Assembly: GCA_946886855.1 (NCBI GenBank)
Contig: CAMPJJ010000168.1
Span: 1-8,351 of the forward strand
Reading direction: 5' to 3'
Length of the DNA stretch: 8,351 nt
Source: an uncultured Roseateles sp.
GTDB taxonomy: Bacteria; Pseudomonadota; Gammaproteobacteria; Burkholderiales; Burkholderiaceae
Under the pieces are notes generated by a model. It was not told the origin of the DNA and did no database searches. It was given only the letters and a program-made list of their open reading frames with translations. Made by a program: the position numbers and the translations under genes. Positions 1-4,679 of the stretch are shown one piece after another; the first letter of the stretch is position 1; each line of letters starts with the position of its first letter.

Positions 1-34
1 GGGTGGGGGTGGGAGCGAGGAGGAGGGCCACGGC

Positions 35-592
35 CTAAGGATGCTCTTCGCGGTGAAGGCGCCGGTAGGCGCTGAAGTGGCGCAGGGACGCCTGGGTGTC
101 TCCCAGGCGCTCCATCAATACGCCCAGGTTGTAATGCGCGTCGGCGAGGGTGTCGTCCAGCTCAAGCGCACGCCGATAGGCGTCGACCGCCAGCGCAGGA
201 CGGCCCGAGTCCTCCAAGGCAGCACCGCGGTTGAAGTGAACGAGCGGGGTCTGGCCGCAGTGCTCCAGGGCCTGGTCGTACAGCGCGACCGCCTCCAGAC
301 AGCGTTTGGCCTCGCACAGCATCGCGCCCAGATTGACGTACGCGGCGCTCAGACAGGGGTCGAGGTCGATCGCGCGCCGATAGGCGCTTTCGGCCGCGGC
401 CGCGTCCGAGGCTTCGAGCCGGACCGCCTGCTGGCACCAGTATGCGGCGCCTCGCGCCGCGGGTGGAGCCCGTGGACCGTCCGGCGTCAGCTCGGCGGGC
501 GCTGACTCATCCAGCGCGAGCAGCATCGTGCGTGCCGTGTCCGTCGGCCGCTTCCACCGTGCCAGCGTTGGCTCGCACGCGCACGCTGGCAA
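35..592 (-). CDS. TPR-repeat protein, probably the C-terminal half of a frameshifted MerR-TPR regulator
   Basis: An open frame of 185 residues from a TTG at 592. Residues 49-180 form about four tetratricopeptide repeats, with typical spacing such as YVNLGAMLCEAKRCLEAVALYDQAL, then HFNRGAALEDSGRPALAVDAYRRALEL, ending HYNLGVLMERLGDTQASLRHFSAYRRL. TPRs mediate protein-protein contact; no enzymatic motif is seen. From memory of the family, Burkholderiales often carry a single protein with an N-terminal MerR-like helix-turn-helix, a linker containing an RW...G..LL segment, and a C-terminal TPR block. Residues 11-28 here (ARWKRPTDTARTMLLALD) resemble that linker, and the upstream frame (507-833) supplies the helix-turn-helix. 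The TTG start has no good ribosome binding site and lies inside an inverted repeat, so independent translation is doubtful. The C-terminus looks complete. Alternative: a separately translated, coupled TPR protein. Confidence 0.75.
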   Translation of the reverse strand: MPACACEPTLARWKRPTDTARTMLLALDESAPAELTPDGPRAPPAARGAAYWCQQAVRLEASDAAAAESAYRRAIDLDPCLSAAYVNLGAMLCEAKRCLEAVALYDQALEHCGQTPLVHFNRGAALEDSGRPALAVDAYRRALELDDTLADAHYNLGVLMERLGDTQASLRHFSAYRRLHREEHP

Positions 593-833
593 GGTGCCTT
601 GGACCGGGAAGGGTCGAGCGCACGTTCTTCAACGACTGGATGATTTTCTTTGGCGGGATGCGGGCATCGCGCAGCCCCTTGGCGGTGCGCAGCACGATGA
701 GGTCTTGCAGGGAGAAGCCTCCTGACGAGTCAGGGTGGACCACTCCGGCGTCCGTCAGTGAGCGGATGAACGCGCGCGGCAGCCCCACCAGCTTGTCGAC
801 CTGACGCGCGGAATAGTCGGCGCCCGAAGCCAT
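507..833 (-). CDS. MerR-like helix-turn-helix regulator, probably the N-terminal half of a frameshifted MerR-TPR protein
   Basis: Residues 1-75 (from the ATG at 833) carry a MerR-type winged helix: YSARQVDKLVGLPRAFIRSL as the recognition unit, then GGFSLQDLIVLRTAKGLRDARIPPKKIIQSLKNVR, which matches the N-terminal half of MerR-TPR fusions as remembered. After about residue 88 the frame loses family resemblance and ends at a TGA at 507, while the adjacent frame resumes with a family-like linker and TPRs (35-592). The shift needed is +1 (or -2) on the minus strand, near 560-590. A GTG at 839 overlaps the ku stop (GTGA) and is an alternative start; the ATG two codons on gives MASGADYS. No clear Shine-Dalgarno is seen, so expression probably depends on translational coupling to ku. 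Role inferred: DNA-binding regulator of unknown target, co-transcribed with ku. Confidence 0.72.
   Translation of the reverse strand: MASGADYSARQVDKLVGLPRAFIRSLTDAGVVHPDSSGGFSLQDLIVLRTAKGLRDARIPPKKIIQSLKNVRSTLPGPRHLASVRVRANAGTVEAADGHGTHDAARAG
560..591. repeat. 9-bp perfect inverted repeat at the MerR/TPR frame break
   Basis: TGCCAGCGT (560-568) and ACGCTGGCA (583-591) are exact reverse complements separated by 14 bases. The repeat sits exactly where the reading frame appears to change between the helix-turn-helix and TPR halves. It could have promoted a small deletion or slippage, or could be a compression-prone spot in sequencing. It could also be an RNA hairpin just before the TPR frame. 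Confidence 0.7.
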
Positions 834-835
834 GT

Positions 836-1822
836 TCACTTGCGCGCTCGCGTTCTGGGCGCCGGCGCTGCAACGGGCTCAGGCGTGGGGGCTGCGCGTT
901 TGGCGGGCTTGCGCACGGCAGGAGCCGCTTCGGCCTTGAGCCTGGTGACGTTGGAGGGCGTTTTGACGGCCTTGTCGGCCCTATCGCCTTTATCGGTCTT
1001 ATCGGCCTTATCGGCCTTATCGGCCTTGGCGGCAGGCTTCTTGGCGAGGCTTGAGCGCAATGCCTCCATCAGGTCGATGACCTGACCGCCCGCGACGACC
1101 TCGTCTTCGGAGTGTGACGACGCCACGATCTGCTTGCCGGCGACCTTCTCATCGATGGCTGCGAGCACACGCGCCTTTTCCTCGTCCTGAAACTCCTCGG
1201 GGCGGAAGTCGTCCTCCGCGATCGTTTCCACCAGCTTCAGGGCCAGTTGCAGCTCGCTGCTGGAGACGGGCGCATGCTCGATGTTGAGGTCCACCAGCGA
1301 GCGCACCTCCTCGGCGTAGCGCAGCTGCTGGAGGATGAGCCCATCGGCATTGGCTCGCACCTGCACGATGTACTGCTTGGCCTTGAAGGCCCACTTGGCC
1401 AGCGCGCAGCGGTCGGAGCGACGCATGGCTTCCGCGAGCAACGCGTAGGGCTTGGCGCCGCGCTTGTCTGGCGCGAGCAGATAGCTCTTGTCGTAAAAAA
1501 GGGGATCGATGGAGGCTTGAGGGACGAACGACACGATGTCGATGACGTGGCTGCTGCCTTCCTCGAGATTCTTGAGCTCGTCCTGCGTGAAGAGAACGAA
1601 GTGGTCCTTCTCGACCTCGTACCCCTTGACCATGTCCTTGCGATCCACCACTTTCTTGGACCGCTCGTTGACATACTGCTGCTTCAGGCGCGAGCCGTCC
1701 TTGTCCAGCAGATTGAAACGGATCTCAGATCCGGATTCGGTCGCCGAGAACAGCCGTACCGGCACGTTGACCAGACCGAAGCTGAGCGTGAGCGATGCAA
1801 TGGAGCGGGCAGATGTGACCAT
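836..1822 (-). CDS. ku: Non-homologous end joining protein Ku
   Basis: Bacterial Ku, a homodimeric ring that binds DNA ends and recruits LigD for double-strand break repair. The 328-residue protein has the full core: ARSIASLTLSFGLVNVPVRLFSAT at the N-terminus, the KGYEVEKDHFVLFTQDEL region (66-83), FYDKSYLLAPDK (109-120), and ALAKWAFKAKQYIVQVR (140-156). The core ends near residue 258. The tail (259-328) is rich in Lys, Ala and Pro, including a run of ADK triplets at about 267-286; such basic tails in bacterial Ku are known to aid DNA binding. The ATG at 1822 is chosen because AGGAGG lies 4 nt upstream (1827-1832) and homology starts there; the frame stays open up to 1972 without family resemblance. 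The stop overlaps the MerR-like frame, so they form an operon. No LigD gene is in the window. An AT-rich stretch at 1843-1853 could hold the -10 region, but no convincing promoter pair was found. Confidence 0.96.
   Translation of the reverse strand: MVTSARSIASLTLSFGLVNVPVRLFSATESGSEIRFNLLDKDGSRLKQQYVNERSKKVVDRKDMVKGYEVEKDHFVLFTQDELKNLEEGSSHVIDIVSFVPQASIDPLFYDKSYLLAPDKRGAKPYALLAEAMRRSDRCALAKWAFKAKQYIVQVRANADGLILQQLRYAEEVRSLVDLNIEHAPVSSSELQLALKLVETIAEDDFRPEEFQDEEKARVLAAIDEKVAGKQIVASSHSEDEVVAGGQVIDLMEALRSSLAKKPAAKADKADKADKTDKGDRADKAVKTPSNVTRLKAEAAPAVRKPAKRAAPTPEPVAAPAPRTRARK
969..1031 (-). repeat. 9-bp tandem repeat encoding the ADK triplets of the Ku tail
   Basis: Seven units of 9 bp, plus-strand consensus GCCTTATCG, in frame with ku and encoding Ala-Asp-Lys variants. 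The three central units are near identical, suggesting recent slippage. The period is a multiple of three, so copy-number change would lengthen or shorten the basic tail without a frameshift. Confidence 0.85.
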
Positions 1823-1906
1823 GGTGCCTCCTGGCATGCGCCCAACAATAATTGCGAGGCCGTGCGGGAAGGAGCAGCCAAGGTGCGGTGGCGTTGTAGG
1901 ACGTTG

Positions 1907-1930
1907 CCGCGAGTCGACGTCCACTCGCGG
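1907..1930. promoter_or_regulatory. 24-bp near-perfect palindrome upstream of ku, candidate operator
   Basis: CCGCGAGT (1907-1914) and ACTCGCGG (1923-1930) are exact reverse complements, and the centre GACGTC (1916-1921) is itself palindromic and on the same axis. Eleven of twelve base pairs are symmetric; only the C/C pair at 1915 and 1922 breaks it. It ends 84 bp before the ku ATG. Such long dyads usually bind a dimeric regulator; the MerR-like product of the same operon is one candidate (inference). A transcribed hairpin is the alternative. Confidence 0.5.
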
Positions 1931-2118
1931 ACCGCTGCCGACTGAGGCGTGTGTCGGTAAGAGGTGGTCCACAGGCGGTCGCGCCGCGAGGGCGCTCCCC
2001 CGTGAAGGACCACGAGAGGTCTGAGTCCAAGCTTCGCCTGCTCATCGCGATGGCACGTGACTTCAGCGCGTCTTCCAAGCGCTCTCACGAAAGCCCGACT
2101 TACCTGGACACCCTCAGG

Positions 2119-2178
2119 CCAGCGAACAAGCCAGCGAGCAAAACAACGAGCGAACCAGCGAGCAAACCAACGAGTGAA
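2119..2178. repeat. 12-bp tandem repeat, five copies
   Basis: Units begin at 2119, 2131, 2143, 2155 and 2167, with consensus CCAGCGAGCAAA. Units 2 and 4 are identical; the others differ at a few positions. On the plus strand it would encode PASK-like tetrads, but the frame has no recognisable gene, so the array is probably non-coding. Confidence 0.85.
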
Positions 2179-2333
2179 CGGTCGCGCATGGGATCCTCGT
2201 GCACCCGCTGCGTGACATCCAGGCTCTTCGACCATGGAGTGCCGCGGCTGACTGCAACCATCGCGATCTTCCTTCCGGGTTGCTTCGTCATGGGCGTACT
2301 TCCGCCCAAAAGAACGGGTGCGCCGCTGCGCTT

Positions 2334-2373
2334 AGGAGGGCGGTTTGCCAACACCTCCTTACATTTCAAGGAG
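2334..2373 (+). promoter_or_regulatory. Leader with two mutually exclusive hairpins around a Shine-Dalgarno sequence
   Basis: Three segments can pair in two ways. AGGAGG (2334-2339) can pair with CCTCCT (2354-2359) across a 14-nt loop. Alternatively CTCCTT (2355-2360) pairs with AAGGAG (2368-2373) across a 7-nt loop, which would hide the Shine-Dalgarno of the ORF at 2380. The shared middle strand CACCTCCTTA (2352-2361) copies the anti-Shine-Dalgarno end of 16S rRNA. The architecture resembles a translational attenuator; no known riboswitch class was recognised. Confidence 0.4.
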
Positions 2374-2379
2374 AGCGAG

Positions 2380-2541
2380 ATGAACCCCTGGCAAGCGAAG
2401 CCCACGGAACGCAGGACGGATAACGCGCGTCGCGAAGCCTTCGAGCAGCGAGATCGGAGCAAGCGTGTGTGCGATGCGCCGCGTGAGTCAAAGGCAATTC
2501 AGAAGCTCGCGCCGACGGTTCCCGCTTCGCGATTGTTCTGA
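2380..2541 (+). CDS. Small basic hypothetical protein (53 residues)
   Basis: The ATG at 2380 is preceded by AAGGAG (2368-2373) at 6 nt, the best-placed ribosome binding site in this region, and by a leader that could fold to mask it. The product starts MNPWQAKPTERRTDNARREAF and is rich in Arg, Lys and Glu, with no membrane segment, signal peptide or familiar domain. The frame is open upstream to 1952, but nothing before 2380 looks coding. Third-position GC is only moderately high, weaker than in the definite genes, so it may be a fast-evolving small gene or a remnant. Directly after its TGA the sequence continues into another coding-like stretch (2540-2676), so the two may once have been one gene. 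Confidence 0.4.
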   Translation: MNPWQAKPTERRTDNARREAFEQRDRSKRVCDAPRESKAIQKLAPTVPASRLF

Positions 2542-2676
2542 CAACGCCATAGCGAGAATTCGCCACGAGCTCGGCCGCACGGCGGCGCACCGTACTTCGC
2601 CACAGGCGAGGCCGAACGGCTTGCGGAGGCGGAGCTGCACGCGCAGACCGGCTTCAAAGTGCGAGTGACGCGCTGA
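2540..2676 (+). pseudogene. Frameshifted remnant of a small coding region
   Basis: From 2540 one frame reads DNAIARIRHELGRTAA. From about 2587 the frame one base back reads APYFATGEAERLAEAEL and then HAQTGFKVRVTR, ending at a TGA (2674-2676). Both pieces have strongly GC-biased third positions and protein-like composition, whereas the alternative frames there are Arg- and Ser-rich. One missing base in the GGCGGCG run at 2581-2587 would join them into a single product of about 45 residues. No start codon or ribosome binding site is evident, and the family was not identified. A sequencing error would produce the same picture. Confidence 0.3.
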
Positions 2677-2697
2677 TTGGCCGCCGGGGCGCCACCC

Positions 2698-2703
2698 TAG
2701 AAT
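2698..2703 (+). promoter_or_regulatory. Probable -10 element TAGAAT of the 76-residue ORF
   Basis: TAGAAT lies 6 bp before an extended Shine-Dalgarno. A weak -35 candidate, TTGGCC (2677-2682), is at a short 15-bp spacing. If correct, transcription starts near 2710 and the leader is only about 12 nt. Confidence 0.4.
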
Positions 2704-2709
2704 GCTGCC

Positions 2710-2721
2710 AGGAGGTGATCC
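2710..2721 (+). promoter_or_regulatory. Extended Shine-Dalgarno, full complement of the 16S 3' end
   Basis: AGGAGGTGATCC matches the complement of the 16S rRNA 3' tail over 12 bases and ends directly at the ATG at 2722, with GGAGG 6 nt from it. This is much longer than a usual ribosome binding site and fixes the start of the ORF. Confidence 0.8.
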
Positions 2722-2952
2722 ATGCCAAGCATGTCAGGCGCGGAGCGAGACGTCATCCGGCGATTTGCGGCTGGTGAAAAGGCGTTGCGAGAGCGCGCGG
2801 TGGCGATCTTTCGCCAACACGAAACATCCCAGCCCAATCTGCCCGAAATCGGCTTCATGGCCGAAGCGACCTCACTGGCACCCGATCATCTGCTCCAAGC
2901 GCACTATCGCCGGCTGTTGTCGGCTGCGGGGGAGACTGAGTCAGCTGCCTGA
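2722..2952 (+). CDS. Small hypothetical protein (76 residues)
   Basis: A short soluble, mostly helical-looking protein (MPSMSGAERDVIRRFAAGEK at the N-terminus, Ala- and Glu-rich end). I do not recognise a family; no metal motif, membrane segment or signal peptide is visible. The start is well supported: an extended Shine-Dalgarno immediately precedes the ATG and a TAGAAT -10 element lies just upstream, so it is probably a monocistronic, strongly translated gene. A second in-frame ATG at residue 4 is a less likely start because the Shine-Dalgarno spacing would be 15 nt. Third positions are GC-rich as in neighbouring genes. It stands alone between the ku region and the ClC gene on the same strand as the latter, but a repeat-bearing gap of 227 bp separates them. 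Residues 40-67 could form a small helical bundle; function unknown. Confidence 0.65.
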   Translation: MPSMSGAERDVIRRFAAGEKALRERAVAIFRQHETSQPNLPEIGFMAEATSLAPDHLLQAHYRRLLSAAGETESAA

Positions 2953-3111
2953 GGTTGAGATTCTGCGAAGGGGTTCGCGCGTTGGCTATCGCTGCGCCGG
3001 GCGAGGTGACTTGGCGTGACGGCCTGGCATCACGACCGTCGTATCCCGCCATGCCCCAGCCGGCGAAGTCGTGGATTCGAGCGCAACGCTTCGCGCGGAC
3101 GCCATGCGTTT

Positions 3112-3156
3112 GCGCACTCCGCGCACTCCGCGCACTTCGCACACTTCGAGCACTTC
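3112..3156. repeat. 9-bp tandem repeat upstream of the ClC gene, five copies
   Basis: Units start at 3112, 3121, 3130, 3139 and 3148: GCGCACTCC twice, then GCGCACTTC, GCACACTTC and GAGCACTTC. Degeneration increases in one direction, as expected for an array growing from one end. It ends 23 bp before the chosen ClC start. If translation began upstream, it would encode ALR-type triplets, which are unlike ClC proteins. Confidence 0.85.
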
Positions 3157-3179
3157 TCACACGGCGAGATACTCCGCGC

Positions 3180-4664
3180 ATGGCAGGTGACAACGAAGCT
3201 CGGGGATTGCCCGTAGCGCCGCAAGACGAGGTCCAGGATCGAGATCCCCGTCCTGAACCACATTCCAATCCCCATCCCCATCCCCATCTGGATCACGATC
3301 CCGAGGCCAGCTCGCATGCCGAGCCTGACTTCCTATCCGCCGTACGGGAGGACCTGACCGACTGGCGTCAATGGCTGGCCCGCATCGTTGTTCTGGCGTT
3401 TGCCGTGGCCGCGGGCTTGGCTGTCGTGCTGTTCACGTGGGTCAGCGATCAGGCCATCGAAGGCTTCGCGACGCTGCGCGCGTGGTCGCCGTGGGCGCCG
3501 CTGGTGTGGACGCCCGTCTGCACCGCTGGGCTGGTGTGGCTCACGCGGCGTTTCGCACCCGGTGCGGCAGGCTCTGGCATTCCTCAGGTCATGGCGGCCT
3601 TGTCACCCAAGGTCGGCGCTGAGCAACAAGGTCTTTTTGTCTCGCTCAAGCTCAGTCTCGCAAAGCTGCTGCTGGTGTCGGGCGGACTGCTGGGGGGGCT
3701 GGCCATCGGCCGCGAGGGGCCGTCGGTGCAGATCGCGGCGGGTGTCATGCAGCACGCCCAGCGCTGGCTCCCTCGGCGCTCACCGATGAATCACGACGGG
3801 CTGCTGGTGGCAGGCGGGGCCGCGGGCATCGCCGCTGCATTCAACGCGCCGCTCGCGGGCGTCATGTTCGCCATCGAAGAACTCACTCGCAAGATCGAAC
3901 AGCGCAGCAGCGGCCTCATCATCGCCGCCATCGTCCTGGCGGGTCTGATGGCCGTCTCGGTCTTCGGCAATGCCAGCTACTTCGGCCGCTTGCGCGTCGA
4001 GCACCTCACCTGGGCGCACCTGCTGCCGGGCTTGCTCACCGCTCTCGGCTGCGGCCTGGCCGGAGGCGTCTTCTCCCGGCTCCTGCAGCGCAGCCTGCTC
4101 GGCGGCAACGATCGCTTCAGTCATTGGCGCGCGCGGTTTCCGGTGAGATTCGCCTTTGGCTGCGGTTTGGCCATCGCCGTTCTGGGCCTGGTCAGCCATG
4201 GCGCGACGGATGGCAGCGGCTACGACTACACCAAGAGACTGGTCGAGGGGCATCTGGATCTGCCGGTGCTCTACGTCACGCTGCGCATCGTCGCCACGTG
4301 GCTGGCCGTCTGGTCGGGCGCACCGGGCGGCATCTTCGCGCCCTCGCTGGCCATCGGCGCGGGCATCGGCAGCGACATCGCCCAACTGACCCACACCACC
4401 GAGGGCGCGGCCGTCATGATCGCCATCGGCATGACAGCGTTCCTCGCGGCGGTGACGCAGGCGCCTGTGACGTCGTTCATCATCGTCATGGAGATGGTGG
4501 ACGGCCACTCGATGGTCTTGAGCCTCATGGCCGCCGCGCTACTGGCGAGCCTGGTGTCCCGATGGATCAGCGTGCCGATCTACCACCGGCTTGCCCAGGC
4601 GCAGTTAGCCAGGCTGGCGCGGCTGCCGGGAGGTTCCGCGCAGGAGCCGGCCCGATCTGCGTAG
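3180..4664 (+). CDS. ClC-family chloride/proton antiporter
   Basis: A 494-residue inner-membrane protein of the voltage-gated chloride channel family. After a polar N-terminus, the membrane core starts near residue 66. Selectivity-filter motifs are all visible: GSGIP (131-135), GREGP (177-181), GGIFAP (383-388) and the late tyrosine in VPIY (Y468). By comparison with E. coli ClC-ec1, S132, E179 (external gate), E234 (internal proton glutamate, in FAIEEL) and Y468 correspond to S107, E148, E203 and Y445. Retention of both glutamates predicts a 2Cl-/H+ exchanger rather than a channel. There are no C-terminal CBS domains. The start at 3180 is the only ATG close to the core; a weak GGCGAG lies about 11 nt upstream, so the start is uncertain, and the frame is open back to 2955. 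Unusual: a His/Pro-rich N-terminus (six His in residues 28-46) partly encoded by CCCCAT repeats. It converges with the antiporter gene 15 bp away. Confidence 0.95.
   Translation: MAGDNEARGLPVAPQDEVQDRDPRPEPHSNPHPHPHLDHDPEASSHAEPDFLSAVREDLTDWRQWLARIVVLAFAVAAGLAVVLFTWVSDQAIEGFATLRAWSPWAPLVWTPVCTAGLVWLTRRFAPGAAGSGIPQVMAALSPKVGAEQQGLFVSLKLSLAKLLLVSGGLLGGLAIGREGPSVQIAAGVMQHAQRWLPRRSPMNHDGLLVAGGAAGIAAAFNAPLAGVMFAIEELTRKIEQRSSGLIIAAIVLAGLMAVSVFGNASYFGRLRVEHLTWAHLLPGLLTALGCGLAGGVFSRLLQRSLLGGNDRFSHWRARFPVRFAFGCGLAIAVLGLVSHGATDGSGYDYTKRLVEGHLDLPVLYVTLRIVATWLAVWSGAPGGIFAPSLAIGAGIGSDIAQLTHTTEGAAVMIAIGMTAFLAAVTQAPVTSFIIVMEMVDGHSMVLSLMAAALLASLVSRWISVPIYHRLAQAQLARLARLPGGSAQEPARSA
3270..3287 (+). repeat. CCCCAT repeat in the ClC N-terminus, three copies
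   Basis: Three exact 6-bp copies encode alternating Pro-His in the polar N-terminal extension of the ClC protein. They create most of a local histidine cluster (residues 28-46). Confidence 0.8.
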
Positions 4665-4676
4665 TCGCCCAGATCG
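4653..4676. terminator. Hairpin shared by the convergent ClC and antiporter genes
   Basis: CGATCTG (4653-4659) and CAGATCG (4670-4676) form a perfect 7-bp stem with a 10-nt loop. It spans the ClC stop codon and ends 3 bp before the antiporter stop. No T-tract follows on either strand, so a bidirectional terminator role is only inferred from position. Confidence 0.4.
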
Positions 4677-4679
4677 CAC

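Larger units (their letters stand above)
1823..2379. other. 557-bp region without a recognisable gene
   Basis: This stretch lies between the ku start and the 53-residue ORF at 2380. Frames are open on both strands but none shows a familiar domain, and long basic low-complexity translations suggest shadows of GC-rich DNA. It holds the presumed ku promoter, a 24-bp palindrome (1907-1930), a 12-bp tandem repeat (2119-2178), a small stem GGGCG/CGCCC (2292-2296 with 2303-2307), and a possible switching leader (2334-2373). Confidence 0.6.

Noticed and set aside
1952..2379. Open plus-strand frame upstream of the 53-residue ORF
   Set aside because: No ribosome binding site at its start, no domain, odd Ser/Arg/Pro composition and a repeat; likely a chance open frame in GC-rich DNA.
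2100..2462. Minus-strand frame with a hydrophobic Leu/Ala/Gly/Val end
   Set aside because: The hydrophobic part is just the 12-bp repeat read backwards; no ribosome binding site or family resemblance.
2710..2721. Minus strand reads GGATCACCTCCT, identical to the 3' end of a 16S rRNA gene
   Set aside because: Only these 12 bases match; upstream sequence on that strand is not rRNA. It is the complement, an extended Shine-Dalgarno for the ORF at 2722.
3780..4508. 242-residue minus-strand frame opposite the ClC gene
   Set aside because: Ala/Asp/Arg/Gln-rich antisense shadow; the plus strand has clear ClC motifs throughout.
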